Under the pieces are notes generated by a model. The model was not told the DNA's origin. It made no database searches and saw only the letters and a program-made list of their open reading frames with translations. A stretch of 55,528 nucleotides of DNA from the NCBI GenBank assembly GCA_029907705.1, contig JARYLJ010000010.1:1-55528 (forward strand), written 5' to 3'. Position numbers and translations under genes: made by a program. The DNA comes from Methanomicrobiales archaeon (GTDB taxonomy: Archaea > Halobacteriota > Methanomicrobia > Methanomicrobiales > JACTUA01). How positions within the stretch are numbered: the stretch's first letter is position 1; the number at the start of each line of letters is the position of its first letter. This document shows, one piece after another, positions 26,326-35,572 of this stretch.

Positions 26326-27512
26326 GGCCGATCATCACCCCTGCCCAGGGCATCGCGACCGGCCTCCTCGACCTGCACGAGCACATCCCTCACGGGTAAT
26401 CCCAGATGCTCTGCCCATGCCCTGCACTGTTCGAATTCCGGTTTCATTGAGATGAGCTGATCACCCCAATAACTGAACTTCACATCGATTTGCCTCTTCT
26501 CCCCCCCGATCCTCACCTCTACACTTTCGATGCGTCGGGTGGCGACGAACCTGTGGACGGCAGGAAACACCCTGATCCCCAGGGTTCCGAGCTCCTTTGC
26601 GAGTACCGCGGCGAGATGGCCGGAACGCTGCATGGGTGAGATAACCCTGATCAGGTGGCCCGGTCTACCCTTCTTCATCAGGGCGGGGATGACCGTGGCA
26701 TCCAGCGCACCCTCTGCCATCGTACGGTCGATCGCATGGCTCACGACCTCTGGTGTAACATCGTCAATATTCGTCTCCAGCAGATCCACCATATCATGAC
26801 CGGGTTCTCCCTTCACCTCCAGCATCACTGCCCTGAGCACATTCGGTCCATCTGGGGTATCCCGGCTTCCTGCACCGTAACCGACACCGATCACCTTCGC
26901 ATGGGGGGGTATATCCATTCCGGTTCGGCATAGCTCCGCGAGGATCGCCGCACCGGTGGGGGTGCACAGCTCACCTTGCCCCTCCCAGTTCCTGATCAGG
27001 AGGTTAGAGCCCCTGATGATCTCCAGTGTGGCGGGTGCCGGCACAGGAATACGCCCGTGTGCACTCTCCGCATAACCAGAACCGAGCACCAAGGGCAGAG
27101 AGGTGCAACTCCCCACCTCGAGCGACTCCACTGCGACGCAGGCGCCAGTTACCTCTGCAATTGCATCGTCAGAACCGATCTCATGGAAATGGGGGGCCTC
27201 TCCGTGTATCCTCTCCTCCGCATGGTGCATGCGATGGAAGATCCTCTCTGCTATCTCCTTTGCATGCGGGGAGGCTTCTGCGTCGCGGAGCCTTTCCAGC
27301 ACCTCCTTGATACTCCTCGGCTCCATCTCTGCGTTGCTCTCCACGAGGACACCTTCGATCCCTCCTCTTTTTACCCTGGTGAATTTCGGCTCTCCCGCCA
27401 CAGAGGCCATCGCGTTCCTCACCATATTCTCGTCAGCGCCCATATCGAGGAGGGACCCCACAATCATGTCACCGGCAGCGCCATGGAATGGATCGAAGAG
27501 AAGGACACGCAT
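26322..27512 (-). CDS. larC: Nickel-pincer cofactor protein LarC
   Basis: 396 residues. The opening MRVLLFDPFHGAAGDMIVGSLLDMG and the block HFHEIGSDDAIAEVTG near residue 110 are LarC signatures, followed by CTPTGAAI near 185 and LETNIDDVTPE near 240. LarC is the CTP-dependent nickel insertase of the lactate racemase cofactor. In MCR-bearing archaea its target is not established. Unlike lactobacilli, where LarC is made by a programmed frameshift, here it is one open frame. The start at 27512 fits a TATA element about 28 bases upstream. Confidence 0.9.
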   Translation of the reverse strand: MRVLLFDPFHGAAGDMIVGSLLDMGADENMVRNAMASVAGEPKFTRVKRGGIEGVLVESNAEMEPRSIKEVLERLRDAEASPHAKEIAERIFHRMHHAEERIHGEAPHFHEIGSDDAIAEVTGACVAVESLEVGSCTSLPLVLGSGYAESAHGRIPVPAPATLEIIRGSNLLIRNWEGQGELCTPTGAAILAELCRTGMDIPPHAKVIGVGYGAGSRDTPDGPNVLRAVMLEVKGEPGHDMVDLLETNIDDVTPEVVSHAIDRTMAEGALDATVIPALMKKGRPGHLIRVISPMQRSGHLAAVLAKELGTLGIRVFPAVHRFVATRRIESVEVRIGGEKRQIDVKFSYWGDQLISMKPEFEQCRAWAEHLGLPVRDVLVQVEEAGRDALGRGDDRP

Positions 27513-27523
27513 GGATAAACAGT

Positions 27524-27545
27524 ACCTATAAGTTCGTGTATATAT
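27524..27545. promoter_or_regulatory. Interlocked divergent promoters of larC and cdc48
   Basis: CTATAAG at 27526-27532 is about 27-30 bases before the ATG at 27559 (cdc48). GTGTATATATG at 27536-27546 read on the other strand is about 27 bases before the ATG at 27512 (larC). Both genes would be leaderless, and the two elements lie inside the same 46-base gap. Confidence 0.5.
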
Positions 27546-27558
27546 GACCTTTAAGATA

Positions 27559-29973
27559 ATGCCCGAAGTCTTTCTCAAGGTCGACAGTGCTTATCCGGAC
27601 GATCAGGGGCGTGGAAAAGCGAGACTGGACCCCGATACCATGCTCCAGCTCAGGCTTTCACCGGGGAATCTGGTGTACATCGAGGGGAAGAGGAGGACCG
27701 TGGCGAAGGTCTGGCGCTCTCAGATCAATGACTGGCACCAGGGGAAGATCAGGATAGACAACTATACGCGTCTCAACGCCGGTGTCAGCATCGGAGACCG
27801 GGTGAAGGTGATGCCTGTTGAGACAGAGACGGAGGCGAAGAAGGTGGTCCTCGCACCTCCCGAGGACCTTCCCAGGCATCTGCCCATCAATCTGAACAAT
27901 GCGATCAACCGGCTGATCGATTTTCCCATCGTCCTGAACGATGTCGTTCCGATACACGCAGGCATGCCCCCTTTCATGCAGCTGATCTCCTTCAAGGCGG
28001 TGACGGTGGAGCCCGAGGATGCGGTCATCATCACCAAGAATACAGAACTCGAATTCAGCGAGAAGCCGGCAGCAGGCTTCGCCGGTACGAAACACATCTC
28101 CTACGAGGACATCGGAGGTCTGAAGGAGGAGCTGCAGCGTGTAAGGGAGACGATCGAACTGCCGATCAGGCACCCGGAACTCTTTCATAAACTGGGGATA
28201 GAGCCGCCAAAAGGTGTGCTCCTCTATGGGCCCCCCGGTACAGGGAAGACCCTCATCGCAAAGGCGGTGGCGAACGAAAGCGGCGCCCACTTCATCTCCA
28301 TCGCGGGCCCCGAGGTGATCTCGAAATACTACGGCGAAAGTGAACAGAGGCTCCGAGAGATCTTTGAGGAGGCGCAGCAGAACGCACCTGCAATCATCTT
28401 CATCGATGAGCTGGACTCCATTGCACCGCGCAGGGAGGAGGTGACCGGAGAGGTGGAGCGGAGGGTGGTCGCGCAGCTCCTGACCATGATGGATGGCCTG
28501 AAGGAGCGGGGTCAGGTGGTCGTGATAGGGGCGACGAACCGGGTGGACGCGATCGACCCGGCGCTGAGGAGGCCGGGAAGGTTCGATCGCGAGATCGATA
28601 TCGGGGTGCCGAACGAGATGGACAGGGCGGAGATCCTGAGAATCCATACCAGAGGAATGCCGCTGGCAGATGATGTGGAGATCGAGGTCCTCGCCCAGCA
28701 GACCCATGGCTACGTGGGGGCTGATCTGGCAGCTCTCGCAAGGGAAGGTGCGATAAGGGCGCTCCGCAGATATCTGCCAGATATTGATCTGGAGGCGCAG
28801 GAGATACCGCAGCAACTCCTGGACTCGATGAAGGTGACGATGGCGGATTTCAAAGAGGCACTCAAAGACGTGGGGCCGAGTGCGATGAGGGAGGTGCTTC
28901 TGGAGGTGCCCCATACGAGCTGGGAGGATGTCGGGGGGCTGGAGAGTGTGAAGCAGGAGGTAAGGGAAGCGGTCGAATTTCCGCTCACCTCACGACGCAA
29001 GTTCGAGGATTTCGGCATCGAACCCCCGAAGGGAGTGCTCCTCTATGGCCCTCCCGGTACGGGGAAGACTCTCATCGCGAAAGCAGTGGCTACAGAGAGC
29101 GGCGCGAATTTCATTCCCGTGCGCGGACCTCAGCTCCTCTCCAAGTGGGTGGGGGAGAGCGAACGTGCGGTAAGGGAGATCTTCAAGAAAGCCCGTCAGG
29201 TTGCCCCTTCCATCGTGTTCTTCGATGAACTGGATGCGATTGCACCCGATCGGGGGAGCGAAATGGGGACCCATGTGATCGAGAGTGTGCTGAACCAGAT
29301 ACTGACAGAGATGGACGGGTTGCTCGAGCTGAGGGGTGTGGCGATCATGGGGGCGACGAACAGACCAGATCTGGTCGATCCGGCACTTCTGAGGCCTGGA
29401 AGGTTCGACAGACTCCTTTACGTGGGAGAACCGACGGAGGAGGACAGAAAGCGGATATTCCAGATCCATATGCGTGTCATGCCCCTTGAGGGTTCTTCCA
29501 TCGAGGAGATCGTCGATATACTGCATGGTCTCGAAGAGACAGAGATTGAACGTATCTTCGGAGAGCTGGGCAGAGGGGCGAAAATTACAGGAGATTTGAT
29601 CAGGGGGGCCATCTCCAGGATATCTGCCGGTCATGGAAAGGAAGTGAGCAGAGGGCAGATGAGGAGGAAGATCTTCGAACTGGCGAAGGATCAGGGTTGT
29701 ATGATCAGCGATCCGGCGCGGGAGGAGACGATTGCAACACTCGCGCGTCAGACGAATGGTTATGTGGGATCCGATATCGAGGCGCTATGCAGGGAGGCAG
29801 GGATGCTGGCCATGCGTGAGGGTGCGAAGGTGGTGAGCATGAGACATTTCGAAGAGGCGATGCGGAAGGTGCACCCCACGATGAACGATCATCTCAGAAA
29901 AACCTACAGAAAGTATCAGGATCATTTCAAAGGGGGGTTGCCAATCCGGGATCAGCCCCCAGAGTATCAGTAG
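27559..29973 (+). CDS. cdc48: CDC48/VCP-type AAA+ ATPase with an insertion in its second ATPase domain
   Basis: 804 residues. The N-domain (1-180) starts [21 protein letters not shown], and two AAA modules follow. D1 has Walker [16 protein letters not shown] (about residue 222) and Walker [14 protein letters not shown]2 has Walker A GPPGTGKT (about 500) and Walker [12 protein letters not shown]. Arg fingers ([17 protein letters not shown]) are present. CDC48 unfolds proteins for the proteasome. The start at 27559 is chosen because a TATA box lies about 27-30 bases upstream; the ATG at 27544 is too close to it. Oddly, about 77 extra residues (roughly 29497-29727) sit inside the D2 lid subdomain. 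Confidence 0.92.
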   Translation: MPEVFLKVDSAYPDDQGRGKARLDPDTMLQLRLSPGNLVYIEGKRRTVAKVWRSQINDWHQGKIRIDNYTRLNAGVSIGDRVKVMPVETETEAKKVVLAPPEDLPRHLPINLNNAINRLIDFPIVLNDVVPIHAGMPPFMQLISFKAVTVEPEDAVIITKNTELEFSEKPAAGFAGTKHISYEDIGGLKEELQRVRETIELPIRHPELFHKLGIEPPKGVLLYGPPGTGKTLIAKAVANESGAHFISIAGPEVISKYYGESEQRLREIFEEAQQNAPAIIFIDELDSIAPRREEVTGEVERRVVAQLLTMMDGLKERGQVVVIGATNRVDAIDPALRRPGRFDREIDIGVPNEMDRAEILRIHTRGMPLADDVEIEVLAQQTHGYVGADLAALAREGAIRALRRYLPDIDLEAQEIPQQLLDSMKVTMADFKEALKDVGPSAMREVLLEVPHTSWEDVGGLESVKQEVREAVEFPLTSRRKFEDFGIEPPKGVLLYGPPGTGKTLIAKAVATESGANFIPVRGPQLLSKWVGESERAVREIFKKARQVAPSIVFFDELDAIAPDRGSEMGTHVIESVLNQILTEMDGLLELRGVAIMGATNRPDLVDPALLRPGRFDRLLYVGEPTEEDRKRIFQIHMRVMPLEGSSIEEIVDILHGLEETEIERIFGELGRGAKITGDLIRGAISRISAGHGKEVSRGQMRRKIFELAKDQGCMISDPAREETIATLARQTNGYVGSDIEALCREAGMLAMREGAKVVSMRHFEEAMRKVHPTMNDHLRKTYRKYQDHFKGGLPIRDQPPEYQ

Positions 29974-30173
29974 CCACCGAACCAAAAAAGGAGGATCAGG
30001 CTCAGTATCGTGGATTTCGAGGATCATGTACTCCTCAGGCCCCACTTTTTATCAGGGGAGCTGAAGGGGGTTTCACACCATATGCATCCGGGTGGGCAGG
30101 CAGAAGGTATCCGGGGGAGATGCGGGCGAGTTCCAGGCTCGGAAGGAGCCCATAAGGGCTCCGGGGGTTCTGA

Positions 30174-31076
30174 ATGAAGGCACAGGATATGAAATGGATG
30201 CTGAACAGGATTGTCAGGATCGACTGCATCGAGGGCTTGAGATCTCTTCCTGCCGCATCTGTGGATGTCATCGTCACATCCCCCCCATACAACATTGGGG
30301 TGAAGTACCGTACATACGATGATCGGAAAGCCCCCGAGGAGTACATTGCATGGATGCGGGAGATTGCCAGCGAGTGCAGGCGTGTGATGAAGGAGGATGC
30401 ATCTTTCTTTCTGAACATCGGCGGCACACTGTCAAATCCCTGGTTCCCCATGGAGATTGCACTCAGATCATTCAGGGATCAATTGCAGCTGCAGAACCTG
30501 ATCCACTGGATAAAATCGATTGCCATCCCGATGGAGTATATGAAAAGCCAGTATCTCGAGATCAGGAGGGATCTGATGATCGGGCACTACAAACCGGTGA
30601 ACAGTGAGCGTTATCACCATGACGCCCACGAGTTCATCTTCCATTTCACGAAGTATGGGGACGTGAAGTTGAAAAAATTGAATATCGGGGTTCCCTACCA
30701 GGATAAGAGCAATGTGGGAAGGTGGAAGTCAGCGAAGAGCGATCTCAGAGACCGCGGGAACGTGTGGTTCATACCCTACGATACCATCCAGACGAAAAGA
30801 GAGCATCCGGCAGTATTCCCCGTGAGACTTGCGGAGATGTGCATCCTCGATCATGGCAAAGGGGGCAGTGATGGGGGAATGACCGGTCTCCTGGTGCTCG
30901 ATCCTTTCATGGGAATCGGCAGCACCGCAGTGGCATGCATCAACCTGGATGTGAATTTTATCGGATTTGAGATAGATGAGACATACATCAGGATTGCAAA
31001 TGAAAGGATCGATGAGGCGCTGAAAGAAAAAGGGCAGAATACACAGAGGAGTTATCCGAGCAGTTTTATCGGTTAG
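30174..31076 (+). CDS. Solitary DNA methyltransferase (N4-cytosine or N6-adenine)
   Basis: 300 residues. The catalytic motif IV is VTSPPYNIG near residue 37, and the SAM-binding motif LDPFMGIGSTAVA is near residue 245. This motif order is that of the beta class, amino-methyltransferases that modify adenine N6 or cytosine N4. A run resembling LQNLIHWIKSI in the middle is shared with common orphan methyltransferases. No restriction enzyme or specificity subunit is next to it, so it probably acts in gene regulation or genome marking. ATG at 30174 is the furthest start; those at 30189 and 30198 are also possible. Confidence 0.85.
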   Translation: MKAQDMKWMLNRIVRIDCIEGLRSLPAASVDVIVTSPPYNIGVKYRTYDDRKAPEEYIAWMREIASECRRVMKEDASFFLNIGGTLSNPWFPMEIALRSFRDQLQLQNLIHWIKSIAIPMEYMKSQYLEIRRDLMIGHYKPVNSERYHHDAHEFIFHFTKYGDVKLKKLNIGVPYQDKSNVGRWKSAKSDLRDRGNVWFIPYDTIQTKREHPAVFPVRLAEMCILDHGKGGSDGGMTGLLVLDPFMGIGSTAVACINLDVNFIGFEIDETYIRIANERIDEALKEKGQNTQRSYPSSFIG

Positions 31077-31255
31077 AATACTGTCGGGTCAACCGGGGAG
31101 AGTGCATCACCACAGGCTACGCGGGGGTCATCTTGCCCCTTCAGCGGACAGATGCCCCAAGGATCGAGCTCCATCATTTCGCACAAATCACATCGCCGAA
31201 CATGGAATTCCCTGGCCTGGAATGGGTAAAAACCGCAAATCACGCACGTTTTCAT
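31073..31255 (-). CDS. Small Cys-rich (zinc-ribbon-like) protein
   Basis: 60 residues. It has CVICG, CDLCEMMELD, then CPLKG and a final C, spaced like a small metal-binding ribbon. The start at 31255 (MKTCVICG) follows an upstream MNGQAM stub. It meets the methyltransferase tail to tail with a 4-base overlap. No family was recognised. The Cys spacing argues for a real gene, but the length keeps confidence moderate. Confidence 0.55.
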   Translation of the reverse strand: MKTCVICGFYPFQAREFHVRRCDLCEMMELDPWGICPLKGQDDPRVACGDALSPVDPTVF

Positions 31256-31412
31256 CATCGCCTGGCCATTCATTGCTCAGGATGATGGACCCAATATTCT
31301 CAGGATTTTTAAAAATGTAGGCAGAAATTCACCTCTCCTTCACGTACTCATCTTCATGGGCAGGTGCCCCGTCTTCATAGCACGCGCGAATGAAACGGCG
31401 TTGAACATGAAA

Positions 31413-31454
31413 AAATGTATTTATATATACATATATGTATAATATTATACATTT
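31413..31454. promoter_or_regulatory. Large imperfect A/T palindrome upstream of the ADH synthase gene
   Basis: A 16-base perfect palindrome, TATACATATATGTATA at 31426-31441, lies exactly in the centre of a pair of 8-base arms, AAATGTAT at 31413-31420 and ATACATTT at 31447-31454. The five bases between arm and core on each side do not pair. It holds the TATA box and could also be a regulator's operator. Confidence 0.55.
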
Positions 31455-31467
31455 ACGTATGAAGTAA

Positions 31468-31487
31468 GTGCAATCGGGGCATTGCAC
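31468..31487 (+). promoter_or_regulatory. Leader hairpin before the ADH synthase gene
   Basis: GTGCAAT, a 6-base loop CGGGGC, then ATTGCAC forms a perfect 7-bp stem in the stretch between the promoter palindrome and the start codon, about 50 bases before the ATG. It could slow transcription or translation; no known riboswitch matches it. Confidence 0.4.
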
Positions 31488-31539
31488 CGGAGATCTCTGA
31501 AGGTGAGGCCGTTACGAAATCACAGGAAGGAATTGGAAA

Positions 31540-32337
31540 ATGAAGGGAAGGGAGTTGAGACTGGCGAGGATCATGAATCAGGCTCGCAGAAGGACCGTGA
31601 TCGTCCCGATGGACCATGGGTTCTCGCTCGGGCAGGTGAGTGGATTGAAGGATATGAAGGGGGCCATCGAAAGGGTGATCGCGGGCGGCGCGGACGCTAT
31701 CGTTCTTCACCGGGGGATGGTGCGTCATTTTCCGGATGCAGCCGCCAGAAGCACCGGTTTGATCGTTCACCTCTCAGGGGGTACAACGCAAAGTCATGAT
31801 CCGGAGGAGAAGGTGCCCGTATGTACCGTGAGGGAGGCAGTAGGACTCGGAGCGGATGCAGTCTCCATTCAGGTAAACCTCGGCTCAAAGACTGAATCGA
31901 GGATGATAGAGGCCGCCGGTATGGTATCACGAGAGTGCAGCCTCTACGGGATGCCACTTCTCATCATGTGTTATCCTAAGGGAAAGCGACAGGAGGGCAC
32001 CATGGAACATGCGATCGGTCACTGTATCCGTGTCGCAGAGGAGCTCGGGGCCGACCTCATAAAGACCGCCTATACAGGCAGCCCCGCCTCCTTCGCTCCC
32101 CTGGTGGAGGCATGCTCTGTTCCGATAGTCGTGGCAGGAGGAGAGAGGAGCGATGAGGGGGAGATACTGGCGATGGTCAGGGGTGCCATCTCTGCCGGTG
32201 CGGCAGGCGTTTGCATGGGGCGGAATACATTCCAGCGGAATGACACCGCCGGGTTCATCGGGAAGATCCGGAGGATCGTGTATGAGACGTCAGAAGAACA
32301 GACCGGCAACAGCCTGGTGCCACCATTGCCCGCCTGA
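31540..32337 (+). CDS. 2-amino-3,7-dideoxy-D-threo-hept-6-ulosonate synthase (archaeal aromatic pathway)
   Basis: 265 residues, a class I aldolase-type TIM barrel. Marks are VPMDHGFSLG near residue 23, LHRGMVRHF near 55, the Schiff-base Lys in ADLIKTAYTG near 175, and VAGGERS near 200. It condenses L-aspartate semialdehyde with a 6-deoxy-5-ketofructose-phosphate fragment to start 3-dehydroquinate synthesis without DAHP synthase, as in MJ0400 of Methanocaldococcus. Fructose-bisphosphate aldolase is a related fold, but these motifs fit ADH synthase better. The partner dehydroquinate synthase II gene is not in the window. Confidence 0.87.
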   Translation: MKGRELRLARIMNQARRRTVIVPMDHGFSLGQVSGLKDMKGAIERVIAGGADAIVLHRGMVRHFPDAAARSTGLIVHLSGGTTQSHDPEEKVPVCTVREAVGLGADAVSIQVNLGSKTESRMIEAAGMVSRECSLYGMPLLIMCYPKGKRQEGTMEHAIGHCIRVAEELGADLIKTAYTGSPASFAPLVEACSVPIVVAGGERSDEGEILAMVRGAISAGAAGVCMGRNTFQRNDTAGFIGKIRRIVYETSEEQTGNSLVPPLPA

Positions 32338-32505
32338 AGGGGTGCGTCCCTCATATCCTCCTCATTCCTCATTCACCTCATCGCGGGCGATATCAGACAT
32401 GAGTCAATAAAATGGTTATTCTATCAGAAACGGAGCTGCGCGATGGGATCAGAAATTATATCTCCAATAACAAAGAACCGGGTTCAGGCATTCGGGGGCG
32501 TAATC

Positions 32506-33090
32506 ATGAAAAAAAGGCGCTCTACAGGGATAGGCGGTCTGGATTTCCTGATGGACGGGGGTTTTCCTTCGGGAGAGTCCATAGTGGTCTACGGAACACC
32601 TCTCACCGGTGTGGACCTGATGGCAAGGCAGTTCTGGCAACCCCCGGATATACAGGAGGCGGGCTCCTATCTGATGCTCGAGGGGGAACCCATCGAGGGG
32701 ATGATCGATGCAAGGAAGATCCCACTCGAGGAGCTGAGCAGGCACATGAAAGGCCAGCGGATTGTCATAGACTCCCTATCACGGTTTATTGTAAAAGAAG
32801 GCATCGAGAGGGTTCTTGAGTTCGTAAAGAACGATGTCAGGTCCATCCTCGAGAATGATGCGAATGTAATGATGGTCCTCTACTCGAATGTCCATCCACC
32901 CATGGAGGAGTATCTCATCATGAGGGCAACCGACATCTTCGTCGAGCTGCGCGAGAACATATTGGGAAACGAGATAGAAAGGACATTCGTGATACACCGG
33001 ATCAAAGGTGCGGCCGCCCCCCAGCGCGTGACCCCATTTCTCATCAGTGAGAGGGGACTGGAGCTCTCCACGACCACGAGGGTGGTCTGA
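32506..33090 (+). CDS. KaiC/RAD55-like protein with a degenerate P-loop
   Basis: 194 residues. The opening RRSTGIGGLDFLMDGGFPSGES is that of RecA/KaiC-family ATPases, but the expected Walker A reads YGTPLTGVDLM: the G-K-T/S is gone, replaced by G-V-D. Walker B (RIVIDSLSRF near residue 88) is kept. It is therefore probably unable to hydrolyse ATP in the usual way and may sense or scaffold. The start at 32506 is chosen to keep the family N-terminus. It is convergent with the MetE-like gene, 2 bases apart. Its target is unknown. Confidence 0.75.
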   Translation: MKKRRSTGIGGLDFLMDGGFPSGESIVVYGTPLTGVDLMARQFWQPPDIQEAGSYLMLEGEPIEGMIDARKIPLEELSRHMKGQRIVIDSLSRFIVKEGIERVLEFVKNDVRSILENDANVMMVLYSNVHPPMEEYLIMRATDIFVELRENILGNEIERTFVIHRIKGAAAPQRVTPFLISERGLELSTTTRVV

Positions 33091-33092
33091 AC

Positions 33093-33992
33093 TCAGGCGT
33101 GTTCTATCCGCGCCCTTCTCACCGCCTCTACCATATTTTGCAGTTTCCTGAATGCCACGTCCCGGGAGAGCATCCTCATACCGCAGTCCGGATCGATGAG
33201 CAGAGTATCCGGGCCAAGTAGCTCGATCCCCCTCTCTATACGCTTCAGAATCGTGGAAACGCTCTCCACACTCGGATCCTGGGTATCCACACACCCATAG
33301 CCAATGAGACGGTCACCGATCTCTCTTCCCGAAAGTGCATGGTGGTTCTCCTGGCTTGCCGCAAACTCAAAGTCCAGTATTGAGACGGGCATCTCCAGTA
33401 TCCCGTCGATCACGTCGATCAGCTCGCCGCAAACGTGCAGGCATGTATGGACCGCCAGATTCGAGGTGATGATCTCTATCGCCTTCCTTCCTATCTCCAG
33501 GTCTGCCATCCCTGTGGACATGATCGGCTCGTCGATCTGGAGGATTCTGACACCGGCTGCTTCCAGCGATCTGGCTTCCGGTACCAGCGCTCTTGCCAGA
33601 TCCAGAATCAACTCCTCCCTCGTCCGATAAACCGGGGTTGATATCTTCAAGGCATGCGCGAGTGTCGATGGTCCGGTGATGATGCCCTTGACCATCGGAT
33701 GCCTGGTGAGTGCATACTTCGTGTCCTGCAGGGTGATAGATCGCTGTGGTGCCTCCACCCTGGAGAAGACTGTCTGCCCGTGGATTCCGGGTATCCGGGA
33801 TGTGAAGACCGTGATCATATCCCCCCTCACCTGCCCATCCGATATAATGTCGATGCCCACATCAATCTGGTCGCCCACTGCCGTCTTCACCGCATTGAAG
33901 AGGGGATCGATGAGCGCATGCAACCCCAGACTTTTCACAACAGGATAGGAGCCGACAACGGTGGTGGGGAGGAGTTTATTCGTGATATTCAT
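33093..33992 (-). CDS. Core MetE-like methionine synthase / methylcobalamin:homocysteine methyltransferase
   Basis: 299 residues, a TIM barrel matching the C-terminal half of MetE. Zinc-binding residues are visible: LHVCGEL (His and Cys) near residue 187, Glu in the FEFAA strand, and Cys in DPDCGM near 268. Short archaeal forms such as Methanothermobacter MTH775 use methylcobalamin or a corrinoid protein as the methyl donor. The start overlaps the AspRS stop as ATGA, so it is the second gene of that operon. The physiological donor here is not known. Confidence 0.85.
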   Translation of the reverse strand: MNITNKLLPTTVVGSYPVVKSLGLHALIDPLFNAVKTAVGDQIDVGIDIISDGQVRGDMITVFTSRIPGIHGQTVFSRVEAPQRSITLQDTKYALTRHPMVKGIITGPSTLAHALKISTPVYRTREELILDLARALVPEARSLEAAGVRILQIDEPIMSTGMADLEIGRKAIEIITSNLAVHTCLHVCGELIDVIDGILEMPVSILDFEFAASQENHHALSGREIGDRLIGYGCVDTQDPSVESVSTILKRIERGIELLGPDTLLIDPDCGMRMLSRDVAFRKLQNMVEAVRRARIEHA

Positions 33993-35281
33993 GGAACCAG
34001 CCTGTGCCTATCTCTTGGAAAGAGCACCGCTTCCCTGATATTCCCCAGATCTAGCATCGTCATGATGAGACGCTCCATTCCGAGCCCCCAGCCCGCATGG
34101 GGGGGCATGCCGTAACGGAATGGCTTCAGATAGAACTCAAAACTCTCCGGATTCAGCCCCTTTGCTCTTATCTGGCGAACGAGAGTATCATGAAGGTGGA
34201 CCCTCTGGGCGCCACTCGCAAGCTCCATGCGTGGGTGCATCAGATCGAACGCCCTGCATATCTCCGGTCTCTGCTCGAAAGGCATCGCATAATAGGGTTT
34301 AATTGCGGTGGGCCATTCGATGATGAAATAATGGACGCCCATCTCCTCACCGATTGCCTTCTCCGCGAGGGTGCCGATATCCTCCCCATATGCGATCTCC
34401 GACTCCGTTCTCCTGGATGCGATCTCTATCGCATCCGCATAGGGGATGCGTGGGAAAGGCGTCTCCGGCACTTCGAAGTTATGAAGTTTCAGAGTGTCCA
34501 GCTGCTCCGCACACTCTTCCGCCACACCGGAATAGATCTCCACGATCAGCTCCTCCAGCAGCGCCATTACATGGCGCTCATCAGCAAAAGAGACCTCCAC
34601 ATCTATCGATGTCGCTTCGTTCAGATGTTTCGTGGTATTATGCTCCTCCGCCCTGAATATGGGTCCGACTTCGAAGACCTTTTCGAACCCTGCCGCCATC
34701 ATCATCTGCTTGTAGAGCTGAGGACTCTGGCTCAGAAATGCCTCCCTCTCGAAGTAGGCGATCGGAAAAAGCTCCGTTCCCCCTTCGGTGGCTGCCGCTA
34801 CCACCTTCGGGGTGGTAACGTATGCAAAGCCCCGAGAATGGAAGAAATCTCCGATAATCTGCATCACCCTGCTCCTGATGAGGAAAATGGCAGTCACACG
34901 GGGCTTTCTGATATCCAGAAACCGCGCATCAAGTCTGGTATCGAGCTCCGCCGGCACCTTCTCCACCACATCCAGCGGCAACGGGCTCTCCGCCCGATTC
35001 AGGAGGGCGATCTCATCCGGTATCATCTCGCGCCCCCCCGGTGCCTTCTCTATCGCCACCACCCGGCCCTTCACGCACACGACCGATTCACGGGAGAGAC
35101 CCTCTGCTGTAACGAGGACTGCAGGGGGCACCTTCTTCCGGGGGAGCGTCACCTGTATGAATCCGCTCCGATCGCGGATCAGGAGAAAGAGAAGCCCCCC
35201 GAGGTCCCGTATCTCATGCACCCAGCCCATTATCTCTGCGTATCCGGTATCGGGGTGGATGGAAGCAATGGATGTACGCAT
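33989..35281 (-). CDS. aspS: Aspartyl-tRNA synthetase (archaeal type)
   Basis: 430 residues. The N-terminal OB-fold anticodon-binding domain (1-110) has [23 protein letters not shown]. The class II core follows: [19 protein letters not shown] (motif 2 area) near residue 210, and [14 protein letters not shown] (motif 3) near residue 405. In Thermococcus the discriminating enzyme has Trp at the position where this one has His in GWVHE; His there is typical of non-discriminating enzymes that also charge tRNA-Asn. The start at 35281 ([10 protein letters not shown]) is the family start; the 533-residue frame from 35590 is too long. Confidence 0.92.
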   Translation of the reverse strand: MRTSIASIHPDTGYAEIMGWVHEIRDLGGLLFLLIRDRSGFIQVTLPRKKVPPAVLVTAEGLSRESVVCVKGRVVAIEKAPGGREMIPDEIALLNRAESPLPLDVVEKVPAELDTRLDARFLDIRKPRVTAIFLIRSRVMQIIGDFFHSRGFAYVTTPKVVAAATEGGTELFPIAYFEREAFLSQSPQLYKQMMMAAGFEKVFEVGPIFRAEEHNTTKHLNEATSIDVEVSFADERHVMALLEELIVEIYSGVAEECAEQLDTLKLHNFEVPETPFPRIPYADAIEIASRRTESEIAYGEDIGTLAEKAIGEEMGVHYFIIEWPTAIKPYYAMPFEQRPEICRAFDLMHPRMELASGAQRVHLHDTLVRQIRAKGLNPESFEFYLKPFRYGMPPHAGWGLGMERLIMTMLDLGNIREAVLFPRDRHRLVP

Positions 35282-35572
35282 ATAAAACCGGATATAGTTG
35301 GTGAGTGGAGGATATTGGGTTTTGCGTAACCATCCTGCGCACTCTGGAGACATCCGGTTCAATCTGCCATTTTGTGAAGCTCTCACACCACGGAAAGGTA
35401 TCAGGGTCGTATCATGGTTTCCAGAGAAGACACTACCTGCGGAGTACTCCTTCATACAGATGGATCCCCCGACAATCCCGAATTTCACGGTCACCTCCGC
35501 AGGATCGACAACTCTATCGTTAACGGAAGGATCACATTTATTCCAACCGGCCATTCTGCAGGCGAGCTGCTG

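Noticed and set aside
27658-28914. 418-residue frame antisense to cdc48
   Set aside because: The AAA+ motifs on the plus strand are unmistakable; this is a long chance frame in GC-rich DNA.
34097-35329. 410-residue frame antisense to aspS
   Set aside because: Class II synthetase motifs lie on the minus strand; this frame has none.
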